Assembly: GCA_037954235.1 (NCBI GenBank)
Contig: JBBMOA010000001.1
Coordinates: forward strand, 361,001-425,000
Length of the DNA: 64,000 bases
From: Aulostomus chinensis
Taxonomy: Eukaryota; Chordata; Actinopteri; Syngnathiformes; Aulostomidae
Reading direction: 5' to 3'
The notes under the pieces are model-generated. The model was not told the DNA's origin. It worked only from the letters and a program-made list of their open reading frames with translations, and searched no databases. The translations under genes and the position numbers were made by a program. Each line of letters opens with the position of its first letter. Position 1 is the first letter of the stretch. Shown one piece after another: positions 1-13,822 of this stretch.

Positions 1-2080
1 AGTCATGTAGTGATAGTTGCTAAGAAAATCATTGATGCTGACAGTAATGTAGTAAGAGTTTCAAATAACCTCAAAGTGATGCTGACAGTCATGTAGTCAG
101 AGTTGCTACTAACCTCAAAATAATGCAAACGTAATGTAGTAAGATTTGCTAATGTACTCAAAATAATGCTACAGTGATGTCCAAAGACTTGATAATGATA
201 TCAAAATGATGCGACAGTGATGTAGTAAGAATTGCTCATGAACTCAAAATGATGCTAACAGTAATGTAGTAAAAGTTGCTACGAACCTCAAAATATTGCG
301 ACAGTGAAGTCGGAAGAATTGCTAATGAACTCAAAATGATGCGACAGTGATTTAGTAAGAATTGCTAATGAACTCAAAATTGTGCTAACAGTAATGGAGT
401 GAACGTTTCGAATAACCTCAAAGTGATGCTGACAGTCATGTACTAAGAGTTGCTACGAACCTAAAAATAATGTGACAGTGACGTAAGAAAAATTGCTAAT
501 GAACTCAAAATGATGCTAACAGTAATGGAGTGAAAGTTTCGAATATCTCAAAGTGATGCTGACAGTGATGTACTCAGAGTTGCTACGAACCTCAAAATAA
601 TGCTACAGTGATGTCTATGAATTGCTAATAAACTCAAAATGATGCTAACAGTAATGTAGTGATTGTTGCTAATGAACTCAAAGTGATGCTGACAGTAATG
701 TAGTAAGAGTTGCTACAAACCTCAAAATAATAGGACAGTGATGTAGTAAAAGTTGCTACGAACCTCAAAATATGGCGACAGTGATGTCGGAAGAAGTTCT
801 AATGAACTCAAAATGATGCTAACAGTAATGGAGTGAAAGTTTCGAATAACCTCAGAGTGATGCTGACAGTCATGTAGGAAGAGTTGCTACGAACCTCAAA
901 ATAATGCGACAGTTATTTCGTAAGAATTGCTAATAAACTCTAAATGATGCTGACGGTAATGGAGGAAGAGTTGAAACTAACCTCAAAATGATGCTACAGT
1001 TATGTCGTAAGAATTGCTATTAAATTCAAAATGATGCTAACAGTAATGTAGAGATAGTTCCTAATAAACTCACAGATGATTACAGTAATGTAGTAAGTGT
1101 TTTGAACAACCTCAAAGTGATGCTGACAGTCATGTGGTCAGAGTTGCGAGTAACCTAAAAATGATGCTGACAGTAATGTAGTAAGAGTTGCTACGAACCT
1201 CAAAATAATGCTACAGTGATGTCGTAAGAATTGCTAATCATCTAAAAATGATGCGACAGTGATGTCGTAAGAATTGCTAATGAACTCAAAATGATGCTAA
1301 CAGTAATGGAGTGAAAGTTGCCAATGAACTCAAAGTGATGCTGACAGTAATGTAGAAAGAGTTGCTACGAACCTCAAAATAATGCGACAGTGATTTTTGG
1401 AAGAATTGCTAATGATCTCAAAATGATGCGACAGTGATGTAGTAAGAATTGCTAATGAACTCAAAATGATGCGACAGTGACGTAGTAAGAATTGTAATGA
1501 ACTCAAAATGATGCTAACTGCAATGTAGTGAAAGTTTCAAATAACCTCAAAGTGATGCTGACAGTCATGTAGGAAGAGTTGCTACGAACCTTAAAATAAT
1601 GCAACACTAATGTAGTAAGACTTACTACGAACTTCAAAATGATGTGACAGTGATGGAGAAAGAATTGCTTATGATTTGAAATGATGGGACAGTGATGTAA
1701 TAAGAATTGCAAATGAACTCAAAATGATGCTAACAGTAATGTAGTGAAAGTTTCGAATAACCTCAAAGTGATGCTGACAGTCATGTAGTAAGAGTTGCTA
1801 CTAACCTCTAAATAATGCAACAGTAATGTAGTAAGAGTTACTACGAACTTCAAAATGATGTGACAGTGATGTAGTAAGAATTGCTTATGATATGAAATGA
1901 TGGGACAGTGATGTAGTAAGAATTGCAAATGAACTCAAAATGATGCTAACAGTAATGTCGTGAAAGTTTCGAATAACCTCAAAGTGATGCTGACAGTCAT
2001 GTAGTCAGAGTTGCAACGAACCTCAAAATGATGCGACAGTGATTGAGTAAGAATTGCTAATGAACTCAAAATGATGCTAA

Positions 2081-2905
2081 CCGTAATGAAGTGAAAGTTT
2101 CGAACAACCTCAAAGTGATGCTGACAGTCATGTTGTAAGAGTTGCAACAAACCTCAAAATGATGCGACAGTGATGGAGTAAGAATTGCTAATGAACTCAA
2201 AATAATGCTAAAAGTAATGTAGTGAAAGTTGCAAAAAAACTCAAAATGTACTGACAGTCATGTAGGAAGAGTTGCTACAAACCTCAAAATAATGCTACAG
2301 TGATGTCAGAAGAATTGCTAATGATCTCAAAATGATGCGACAGTGATGTAGTAAGAATTGCTTATGATATGAAATGATGGGACAGTGATGTAGTAAGAAT
2401 TGCAAATGAACTCAAAATGATGCTAACAGTAATGAAGTGAAAGTTTCGAATAACCTCAAAGTGATGCTGACAGTCATGTTGTAAGAGTTACAACGAACCT
2501 CAAAATGATGCGACAGTGATGGAGTAAGAATTGCGAATGAACTCGAAACGATGCTAACAGTAATGTCGTGAAAGTTGCGAGTAACCTAAAAATGATGCTG
2601 ACAGTCATGTAGTAAGAGCTGCTGATAAGCTCAAAATAATGCTACAGTGATGTCGGAAGAATTGCTAATGATCTCAAAATGATGCGACAGTGATGTAGTA
2701 AGAATTACTTATGAACTCAAAATGATGCTGACAGTATGGTAGTGAAAGTTCCTAATAAACTCAAAGTGATGCTGACAGTAATGTAGTAAGAGTTGCTACG
2801 AACCTCAAAATAATGCAACAGTGATGTCAGAAGAATTGCTAATGATCCCAAAAAAATGTGACAATGATGTCGTAAGAATTGCTAATGAACTCGAAATGAT
2901 GCTAA
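2081..2905 (-). repeat. 825-bp tandem duplication, first copy
   Basis: This segment and the next (2906-3730) align at a shift of 825 bp, which is 19 monomers. Two differences were seen directly: A at 2212 against C at 3037, and A at 2874 against T at 3699. The corresponding place in the second 5344-bp repeat (about 7425-8249) has one copy only, so this is a young local duplication or a collapse in the other copy. Confidence 0.85.
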
Positions 2906-3730
2906 CCGTAATGAAGTGAAAGTTTCGAACAACCTCAAAGTGATGCTGACAGTCATGTTGTAAGAGTTGCAACAAACCTCAAAATGATGCGACAGTGATG
3001 GAGTAAGAATTGCTAATGAACTCAAAATAATGCTAACAGTAATGTAGTGAAAGTTGCAAAAAAACTCAAAATGTACTGACAGTCATGTAGGAAGAGTTGC
3101 TACAAACCTCAAAATAATGCTACAGTGATGTCAGAAGAATTGCTAATGATCTCAAAATGATGCGACAGTGATGTAGTAAGAATTGCTTATGATATGAAAT
3201 GATGGGACAGTGATGTAGTAAGAATTGCAAATGAACTCAAAATGATGCTAACAGTAATGAAGTGAAAGTTTCGAATAACCTCAAAGTGATGCTGACAGTC
3301 ATGTTGTAAGAGTTACAACGAACCTCAAAATGATGCGACAGTGATGGAGTAAGAATTGCGAATGAACTCGAAACGATGCTAACAGTAATGTCGTGAAAGT
3401 TGCGAGTAACCTAAAAATGATGCTGACAGTCATGTAGTAAGAGCTGCTGATAAGCTCAAAATAATGCTACAGTGATGTCGGAAGAATTGCTAATGATCTC
3501 AAAATGATGCGACAGTGATGTAGTAAGAATTACTTATGAACTCAAAATGATGCTGACAGTATGGTAGTGAAAGTTCCTAATAAACTCAAAGTGATGCTGA
3601 CAGTAATGTAGTAAGAGTTGCTACGAACCTCAAAATAATGCAACAGTGATGTCAGAAGAATTGCTAATGATCCCAAAAAAATGTGACAATGATGTCGTTA
3701 GAATTGCTAATGAACTCGAAATGATGCTAA
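2906..3730 (-). repeat. 825-bp tandem duplication, second copy
   Basis: Second copy of the 19-monomer segment starting at the variant CCGTAATGAAGTGAAAG. It continues without a break into sequence shared with 8240 onward, which shows that the duplication happened in register with the monomers. Confidence 0.85.
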
Positions 3731-4604
3731 AAATAATTGAGTGAAAGTTTCAAATGACCTCAAAGTGATGCTGACAGTCATTTAGTTAGAGTTGCTACAA
3801 AACTCAAAATAATGCGACAGTAATGTAGTAAAAGTTGCTACGAACCTCAAAATATTGCGACAGTGATGTCGGAAGAATTGCTAATGAACTCAAGATGATG
3901 CTAACAGTAATGGAGTGAAACTTTCGAATAACCTCAAAGTGATGCTGACAGTCATGTAGTAAGAGTTGCTACGAACCTCAAAATAATGCGAAAGTAACGT
4001 AGTAAAAGTTGCTACGAACCTCAAAATATTGCGACAGTGATGTCGGAAGAATTGCTAATGAACTCAAAATGATGCTAACAGTCATGTAGTAAGAGTTGCT
4101 AATCAACTCAGTGATGCTTACAGTAATGTAGTAAGTGTTTCGAATAACCTCAAAGTGATGCTGACAGTCATGTAGTAAGAGTTGCTACGAACCTCAAAAT
4201 AATGCGACAGTAATGTAGTAAAAGTTGCTTCGAACCTCAAAATATTGCGACAGTGATGTCGGAAGAATTGCTAATGAACTCAAGATGATGCTAACAGTAA
4301 TGGAGTGAAACTTTCGAATAACCTCAAAGTGATGCTGACAGTCATGTAGTAAGTGTTGCTACAAACCTCAAAATAATGCGAAAGTAATGTAGTAAAAGTT
4401 GCTACGAACCTCAAAATATTGCGACAGTGATGTCGAAAGAATTGCTAATGAACTCAAGATGATGCTAACAGTAATGTAGTGATAGTTGCTAAGAAACTCA
4501 GTGATGCTTACAGTAATGTAGTAAGAGTTTCGAACAACCTCAAAGTGATGCTGACAGTCATTTAGTAAGAGTTGCCAATGAACTCAATTTAATGCTACAG
4601 TGAT

Positions 4605-4710
4605 GTCGAGTTGTCAAGTACACTTTAGGAACATTTCGTAGCATTTAGTAAGAGTTGCTAATGAACTCAATTTAATGCTACAGTGATTTCGAGTACAGTG
4701 ATGTCAAGAG
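4605..4710. repeat. Off-register insert in the satellite, copy 1
   Basis: The monomer rhythm breaks here: TGTCGAGTTGTCAAGTACAC is followed by a short direct repeat of GTAGCATTTAGTAAGAG-like sequence and GAGTACAGTGATGTC before normal monomers resume. The same irregular block occurs at 25694-25799 and 27439-27544, so it was copied together with its flanks. Confidence 0.75.
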
Positions 4711-5344
4711 TTGCTACGAACCTCAAAATATTGCGACAGTAATGTCAGAAGAATTGCTAATGAACTCAAGATGATGCTAACAGTAATGGAGTGAAACTTT
4801 CGAATAACCTAAAGTGATGCTGACAGTCATGTAGTAAGAGTTGCTATGAACCTTTAAATAATGCAACAGTAATATAATAAGAGTTGCTACGAACCTCAAA
4901 ACATTGCGATAGTGATGTTGGAAGAATTGCTCATGAACTCAAAATGATGCTAAAAGTAATGTTGTGATAGTTGCTAATCAACTCAGTGATGCTTCCAGTA
5001 ATGTAGTAAGTGTTTCGAACAACCTCAAAGTGATGCTGACAGTCATGTAGTAAGAGTTGCTACGGACCTCAAAATAATGCGACAGTGATGTCAGAAGAAT
5101 TGCTAATGATATCAAAATGATGCGACAGTGATTTAGTAAGAATTGCTAATGAACTCAAAATGATGCTAAGATTAATGGAATGAAAGTTTCGAATAACCTC
5201 AAAGTGATGCTAACAGTCATGTAGTAAGAGTTGCTACGAACCTCAAAATATTGCGACAGTGATGTCGGAAGAACTGCTAATGATCTCAAAATGATGTGAC
5301 AGTGATGTAGTAAGAATTGCTAATGAACTTAAAATGATGCTAAC

Positions 5345-8300
5345 AGTCATGTAGTGATAGTTGCTAAGAAAATCATTGATGCTGACAGTAATGTAGTAAG
5401 AGTTTCAAATAACCTCAAAGTGATGCTGACAGTCATGTAGTCAGAGTTGCTACTAACCTCAAAATAATGCAAACGTAATGTAGTAAGATTTGCTAATGTA
5501 CTCAAAATAATGCTACAGTGATGTCCAAAGACTTGATAATGATATCAAAATGATGCGACAGTGATGTAGTAAGAATTGCTCATGAACTCAAAATGATGCT
5601 AACAGTAATGTAGTAAAAGTTGCTACGAACCTCAAAATATTGCGACAGTGAAGTCGGAAGAATTGCTAATGAACTCAAAATGATGCGACAGTGATTTAGT
5701 AAGAATTGCTAATGAACTCAAAATGATGCTAACAGTAATGGAGTGAACGTTTCGAATAACCTCAAAGTGATGCTGACAGTCATGTACTAAGAGTTGCTAC
5801 GAACCTAAAAATAATGTGACAGTGACGTAAGAAAAATTGCTAATGAACTCAAAATGATGCTAACAGTAATGGAGTGAAAGTTTCGAATATCTCAAAGTGA
5901 TGCTGACAGTGATGTACTCAGAGTTGCTACGAACCTCAAAATAATGCTACAGTGATGTCTATGAATTGCTAATAAACTCAAAATGATGCTAACAGTAATG
6001 TAGTGATTGTTGCTAATGAACTCAAAGTGATGCTGACAGTAATGTAGTAAGAGTTGCTACAAACCTCAAAATAATAGGACAGTGATGTAGTAAAAGTTGC
6101 TACGAACCTCAAAATATGGCGACAGTGATGTCGGAAGAAGTTCTAATGAACTCAAAATGATGCTAACAGTAATGGAGTGAAAGTTTCGAATAACCTCAGA
6201 GTGATGCTGACAGTCATGTAGGAAGAGTTGCTACGAACCTCAAAATAATGCGACAGTTATTTCGTAAGAATTGCTAATAAACTCTAAATGATGCTGACGG
6301 TAATGGAGGAAGAGTTGAAACTAACCTCAAAATGATGCTACAGTTATGTCGTAAGAATTGCTATTAAATTCAAAATGATGCTAACAGTAATGTAGAGATA
6401 GTTCCTAATAAACTCACAGATGCTTACAGTAATGTAGTAAGTGTTTTGAACAACCTCAAAGTGATGCTGACAGTCATGTGGTCAGAGTTGCGAGTAACCT
6501 AAAAATGATGCTGACAGTAATGTAGTAAGAGTTGCTACGAACCTCAAAATAATGCTACAGTGATGTCGTAAGAATTGCTAATCATCTAAAAATGATGCGA
6601 CAGTGATGTCGTAAGAATTGCTAATGAACTCAAAATGATGCTAACAGTAATGGAGTGAAAGTTGCCAATGAACTCAAAGTGATGCTGACAGTAATGTAGA
6701 AAGAGTTGCTACGAACCTCAAAATAATGCGACAGTGATTTTTGGAAGAATTGCTAATGATCTCAAAATGATGCGACAGTGATGTAGTAAGAATTGCTAAT
6801 GAACTCAAAATGATGCGACAGTGACGTAGTAAGAATTGTAATGAACTCAAAATGATGCTAACTGCAATGTAGTGAAAGTTTCAAATAACCTCAAAGTGAT
6901 GCTGACAGTCATGTAGGAAGAGTTGCTACGAACCTTAAAATAATGCAACACTAATGTAGTAAGACTTACTACGAACTTCAAAATGATGTGACAGTGATGG
7001 AGAAAGAATTGCTTATGATTTGAAATGATGGGACAGTGATGTAATAAGAATTGCAAATGAACTCAAAATGATGCTAACAGTAATGTAGTGAAAGTTTCGA
7101 ATAACCTCAAAGTGATGCTGACAGTCATGTAGTAAGAGTTGCTACTAACCTCTAAATAATGCAACAGTAATGTAGTAAGAGTTACTACGAACTTCAAAAT
7201 GATGTGACAGTGATGTAGTAAGAATTGCTTATGATATGAAATGATGGGACAGTGATGTAGTAAGAATTGCAAATGAACTCAAAATGATGCTAACAGTAAT
7301 GTCGTGAAAGTTTCGAATAACCTCAAAGTGATGCTGACAGTCATGTAGTCAGAGTTGCAACGAACCTCAAAATGATGCGACAGTGATTGAGTAAGAATTG
7401 CTAATGAACTCAAAATGATGCTAACCGTAATGAAGTGAAAGTTTCGAACAACCTCAAAGTGATGCTGACAGTCATGTTGTAAGAGTTGCAACAAACCTCA
7501 AAATGATGCGACAGTGATGGAGTAAGAATTGCTAATGAACTCAAAATAATGCTAAAAGTAATGTAGTGAAAGTTGCAAAAAAACTCAAAATGTACTGACA
7601 GTCATGTAGGAAGAGTTGCTACAAACCTCAAAATAATGCTACAGTGATGTCAGAAGAATTGCTAATGATCTCAAAATGATGCGACAGTGATGTAGTAAGA
7701 ATTGCTTATGATATGAAATGATGGGACAGTGATGTAGTAAGAATTGCAAATGAACTCAAAATGATGCTAACAGTAATGAAGTGAAAGTTTCGAATAACCT
7801 CAAAGTGATGCTGACAGTCATGTTGTAAGAGTTACAACGAACCTCAAAATGATGCGACAGTGATGGAGTAAGAATTGCGAATGAACTCGAAACGATGCTA
7901 ACAGTAATGTCGTGAAAGTTGCGAGTAACCTAAAAATGATGCTGACAGTCATGTAGTAAGAGCTGCTGATAAGCTCAAAATAATGCTACAGTGATGTCGG
8001 AAGAATTGCTAATGATCTCAAAATGATGCGACAGTGATGTAGTAAGAATTACTTATGAACTCAAAATGATGCTGACAGTATGGTAGTGAAAGTTCCTAAT
8101 AAACTCAAAGTGATGCTGACAGTAATGTAGTAAGAGTTGCTACGAACCTCAAAATAATGCAACAGTGATGTCAGAAGAATTGCTAATGATCCCAAAAAAA
8201 TGTGACAATGATGTCGTAAGAATTGCTAATGAACTCGAAATGATGCTAAAAATAATTGAGTGAAAGTTTCAAATGACCTCAAAGTGATGCTGACAGTCAT

Positions 8301-8880
8301 TTAGTTAGAGTTGCTCCAAAACTCAAAATAATGCGACAGTAATGTAGTAAAAGTTGCTACGAACCTCAAAATATTGCGACAGTGATGTCGGAAGAATTGC
8401 TAATGAACTCAAGATGATGCTAACAGTAATGGAGTGAAACTTTCGAATAACCTCAAAGTGATGCTGACAGTCATGTAGTAAGAGTTGCTACGAACCTCAA
8501 AATAATGCGAAAGTAACGTAGTAAAAGTTGCTACGAACCTCAAAATATTGCGACAGTGATGTCGGAAGAATTGCTAATGAACTCAAAATGATGCTAACAG
8601 TCATGTAGTAAGAGTTGCTAATCAACTCAGTGATGCTTACAGTAATGTAGTAAGTGTTTCGAATAACCTCAAAGTGATGCTGACAGTCATGTAGTAAGAG
8701 TTGCTACGAACCTCAAAATAATGCGACAGTAATGTAGTAAAAGTTGCTTCGAACCTCAAAATATTGCGACAGTGATGTCGGAAGAATTGCTAATGAACTC
8801 AAGATGATGCTAACAGTAATGGAGTGAAACTTTCGAATAACCTCAAAGTGATGCTGACAGTCATGTAGTAAGTGTTGCTA
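5345..8880 (-). repeat. 5344-bp higher-order repeat, copy 2 (lacks 825-bp duplication)
   Basis: Matches 1-4361 apart from the missing 825 bp and scattered substitutions, for example GCTCCAAAAC near 8310 against GCTACAAAAC near 3807. Identity to copy 1 ends near 8881, where this copy reads GCTACTTACC instead of GCTACAAACC. Its right part from 7057 is also the first unit of the 3383-bp array. Confidence 0.8.
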
Positions 8881-10439
8881 CTTACCTCAAAATAATGCGA
8901 CAGTAATGTCGGAAGAATTGCTAATGAATTCAAGATGATGCTAACAGTAATGGAGTGAAACTTTCGAATAACCTCAAAGTGATGCTGACAGTCATTTAGT
9001 AAGAGTTGCTAATGAACTCAATTTAATGCTACAGTGATTTCGTTAGAATTGCTCAAAAACTCAAAATGATGCTAACAGTAATGTAGTGATAGTTGCGAAT
9101 CAACTCAGTGATGCTTCCAGTAATGTAGTAAGTGTTTCGAACAACCTCAAAGTGATGCTGACAGTAATGTAGTAAGAGTTGCTACGAACTTTAAAATAAT
9201 GCAACAATAATGTCGTAAGAGTTGCTTCGAACCTCAAAATATTGCGACAGTGATGTCGGAAGAATTGCTAATGATCTCAAAATGATGCGACAATGATGTA
9301 GTAAGAATTGCTAATGAACTCAATTCAAGGCTACAGTGATGTCGTGAGAATTGCTAATGAACTCAAAATGATGCTAACAGTAATGGAGTGATAGTTGCTC
9401 ATCAACTCAGTGATGCTGACAGTCATGTAGTAAGTGTTTCGAATAACATCAAAATGATGCTGACAGTCATGTACTAAGAGTTGCTACGGACCTCAAAATA
9501 ATGCGACAGTAATGTAGTAAAAGTTGCTACGAACCTCAAAATATTGCGACAGTGATGTCGGAAGAATTGCTCATGAACTCAAGATGATGCTAACAGTAAT
9601 GGAGTGAAACTTTCGAATAACCTCAAAGTGATGCTGACAGTCATGTAGAAAGAGTTGCTACGAACCACAAAATAATGCGAAAGTAACGTAGTAAAAGTTG
9701 CTACGAACCTCAAAATATTGCGACAGTGATGTCGGAAGAATTGCTAATGAACTCAAAATGATGCTAACAGTCATGTAGTAAGAGTTGCTAATCAACTCAG
9801 TGATGCTTACAGTAATGTAGTAAGTGTTTCGAATAACCTCAAAGTGATGCTGACAGTCATGCAGTAAGAGTTGCTACGAACCTCAAAATAATGCGACAGT
9901 AATGTAGTAAAAGTTGCTACGAACCTCAAAATATTGCGACAGTGATGTCGGAAGAATTGCTAATGAACTCAAAATGATGCTAACAGTAATGTAGTAAAAG
10001 TTGCTACGAACCTCAAAATATTGCGACAGTGAAGTCGGAAGAATTGCTAATGAACTCAAAATGATGCGACAGTGATTTAGTAAGAATTGCTAATGAACTC
10101 AAAATTGTGCTAACAGTAATGGAGTGAACGTTTCGAATAACCTCAAAGTGATGCTGACAGTCATGTACTAAGAGTTGCTACGAACCTAAAAATAATGTGA
10201 CAGTGACGTAAGAAAAATTGCTAATGATCTCAAAATGATGCGACAGTGATGTAGTAAGAATTGCTAATGAACTCAAAATGATGCTAACAGTAATGGAGTG
10301 AAAGTTTCGAATATCTCAAAGTGATGCTGACAGTGATGTACTCAGAGTTGCTACGAACCTCAAAATAATGCGACAGTGATGTCAGAAGAATTGCTCAAGA
10401 TCTCAAAATGATGCGACAGTGATTTTGTAAGAATTGCTC
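7057..10439 (-). repeat. 3383-bp higher-order repeat, unit 1 of 5
   Basis: The unit has about 78 monomers (78 x 43 = 3354, so about 29 are 44-mers). It starts at ATGAACTCAAAATGATG preceding GTAGTGAAAGTTTCG, and the next unit begins exactly 3383 bp later. Upstream of 7057 the sequence no longer matches the corresponding part of later units (GCAAATG here, GCTCATG there), which fixes the left edge. Confidence 0.9.
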
Positions 10440-13400
10440 ATGAACTCAAAATGATGCTAACAGTAATGTAGTGAAAGTTTCGAATAACCTCAAAGTGATG
10501 CTGACAGTCATGTAGTAAGAGTTGCTACTAACCTCTAAATAATGCAACAGTAATGTAGTAAGAGTTACTACGAACTTCAAAATGATGTGACAGTGATGTA
10601 GTAAGAATTGCTTATGATATGAAATGATGGGACAGTGATGTAGTAAGAATTGCAAATGAACTCAAAATGATGCTAACAGTAATGTCGTGAAAGTTTCGAA
10701 TAACCTCAAAGTGATGCTGACAGTCATGTAGTCAGAGTTGCAACGAACCTCAAAATGATGCGACAGTGATTGAGTAAGAATTGCTAATGAACTCAAAATG
10801 ATGCTAACCGTAATGAAGTGAAAGTTTCGAACAACCTCAAAGTGATGCTGACAGTCATGTTGTAAGAGTTGCAACAAACCTCAAAATGATGCGACAGTGA
10901 TGGAGTAAGAATTGCTAATGAACTCAAAATAATGCTAAAAGTAATGTAGTGAAAGTTGCAAAAAAACTCAAAATGTACTGACAGTCATGTAGGAAGAGTT
11001 GCTACAAACCTCAAAATAATGCTACAGTGATGTCAGAAGAATTGCTAATGATCTCAAAATGATGCGACAGTGATGTAGTAAGAATTGCTTATGATATGAA
11101 ATGATGGGACAGTGATGTAGTAAGAATTGCAAATGAACTCAAAATGATGCTAACAGTAATGAAGTGAAAGTTTCGAATAACCTCAAAGTGATGCTGACAG
11201 TCATGTTGTAAGAGTTACAACGAACCTCAAAATGATGCGACAGTGATGGAGTAAGAATTGCGAATGAACTCGAAACGATGCTAACAGTAATGTCGTGAAA
11301 GTTGCGAGTAACCTAAAAATGATGCTGACAGTCATGTAGTAAGAGCTGCTGATAAGCTCAAAATAATGCTACAGTGATGTCGGAAGAATTGCTAATGATC
11401 TCAAAATGATGCGACAGTGATGTAGTAAGAATTACTTATGAACTCAAAATGATGCTGACAGTATGGTAGTGAAAGTTCCTAATAAACTCAAAGTGATGCT
11501 GACAGTAATGTAGTAAGAGTTGCTACGAACCTCAAAATAATGCAACAGTGATGTCAGAAGAATTGCTAATGATCCCAAAAAAATGTGACAATGATGTCGT
11601 AAGAATTGCTAATGAACTCGAAATGATGCTAAAAATAATTGAGTGAAAGTTTCAAATGACCTCAAAGTGATGCTGACAGTCATTTAGTTAGAGTTGCTCC
11701 AAAACTCAAAATAATGCGACAGTAATGTAGTAAAAGTTGCTACGAACCTCAAAATATTGCGACAGTGATGTCGGAAGAATTGCTAATGAACTCAAGATGA
11801 TGCTAACAGTAATGGAGTGAAACTTTCGAATAACCTCAAAGTGATGCTGACAGTCATGTAGTAAGAGTTGCTACGAACCTCAAAATAATGCGAAAGTAAC
11901 GTAGTAAAAGTTGCTACGAACCTCAAAATATTGCGACAGTGATGTCGGAAGAATTGCTAATGAACTCAAAATGATGCTAACAGTCATGTAGTAAGAGTTG
12001 CTAATCAACTCAGTGATGCTTACAGTAATGTAGTAAGTGTTTCGAATAACCTCAAAGTGATGCTGACAGTCATGTAGTAAGAGTTGCTACGAACCTCAAA
12101 ATAATGCGACAGTAATGTAGTAAAAGTTGCTTCGAACCTCAAAATATTGCGACAGTGATGTCGGAAGAATTGCTAATGAACTCAAGATGATGCTAACAGT
12201 AATGGAGTGAAACTTTCGAATAACCTCAAAGTGATGCTGACAGTCATGTAGTAAGTGTTGCTACTTACCTCAAAATAATGCGACAGTAATGTCGGAAGAA
12301 TTGCTAATGAATTCAAGATGATGCTAACAGTAATGGAGTGAAACTTTCGAATAACCTCAAAGTGATGCTGACAGTCATTTAGTAAGAGTTGCTAATGAAC
12401 TCAATTTAATGCTACAGTGATTTCGTTAGAATTGCTCAAAAACTCAAAATGATGCTAACAGTAATGTAGTGATAGTTGCGAATCAACTCAGTGATGCTTC
12501 CAGTAATGTAGTAAGTGTTTCGAACAACCTCAAAGTGATGCTGACAGTAATGTAGTAAGAGTTGCTACGAACTTTAAAATAATGCAACAATAATGTCGTA
12601 AGAGTTGCTTCGAACCTCAAAATATTGCGACAGTGATGTCGGAAGAATTGCTAATGATCTCAAAATGATGCGACAATGATGTAGTAAGAATTGCTAATGA
12701 ACTCAATTCAAGGCTACAGTGATGTCGTGAGAATTGCTAATGAACTCAAAATGATGCTAACAGTAATGGAGTGATAGTTGCTCATCAACTCAGTGATGCT
12801 GACAGTCATGTAGTAAGTGTTTCGAATAACATCAAAATGATGCTGACAGTCATGTACTAAGAGTTGCTACGGACCTCAAAATAATGCGACAGTAATGTAG
12901 TAAAAGTTGCTACGAACCTCAAAATATTGCGACAGTGATGTCGGAAGAATTGCTCATGAACTCAAGATGATGCTAACAGTAATGGAGTGAAACTTTCGAA
13001 TAACCTCAAAGTGATGCTGACAGTCATGTAGAAAGAGTTGCTACGAACCACAAAATAATGCGAAAGTAACGTAGTAAAAGTTGCTACGAACCTCAAAATA
13101 TTGCGACAGTGATGTCGGAAGAATTGCTAATGAACTCAAAATGATGCTAACAGTCATGTAGTAAGAGTTGCTAATCAACTCAGTGATGCTTACAGTAATG
13201 TAGTAAGTGTTTCGAATAACCTCAAAGTGATGCTGACAGTCATGCAGTAAGAGTTGCTACGAACCTCAAAATAATGCGACAGTAATGTAGTAAAAGTTGC
13301 TACGAACCTCAAAATATTGCGACAGTGATGTCGGAAGAATTGCTAATGAACTCAAAATGATGCTAACAGTAATGTAGTAAAAGTTGCTACGAACCTCAAA

Positions 13401-13822
13401 ATATTGCGACAGTGAAGTCGGAAGAATTGCTAATGAACTCAAAATGATGCGACAGTGATTTAGTAAGAATTGCTAATGAACTCAAAATTGTGCTAACAGT
13501 AATGGAGTGAACGTTTCGAATTACCTCAAAGTGATGCTGACAGTCATGTACTAAGAGTTGCTACGAACCTAAAAATAATGTGACAGTGACGTAAGAAAAA
13601 TTGCTAATGATCTCAAAATGATGCGACAGTGATGTAGTAAGAATTGCTAATGAACTCAAAATGATGCTAACAGTAATGGAGTGAAAGTTTCGAATATCTC
13701 AAAGTGATGCTGACAGTGATGTACTCAGAGTTGCTACGAACCTCAAAATAATGCGACAGTGATGTCAGAAGAATTGCTCAAGATCTCAAAATGATGCGAC
13801 AGTGATTTTGTAAGAATTGCTC
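10440..13822 (-). repeat. 3383-bp higher-order repeat, unit 2 of 5
   Basis: Aligns to units 1, 3 and 4 at a constant shift of 3383 bp with no length change. Base 10139 of the preceding unit and its homologues are A; the homologue at the right end of this unit (13522) is T, a private substitution. Confidence 0.9.

Larger units (their letters stand above)
1..5344 (-). repeat. 5344-bp higher-order repeat, copy 1
   Basis: Position 1 recurs at 5345, and sequence from 1 to about 2905 matches 5345-8249 almost base for base (shift 5344). After that the shift drops to 4519, because an 825-bp duplication present here is absent from copy 2; the match continues to about 4361 (8880 in copy 2). The remaining part (about 4362-5344) instead resembles 27196-28100. 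The unit may begin left of the window. Confidence 0.85.
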
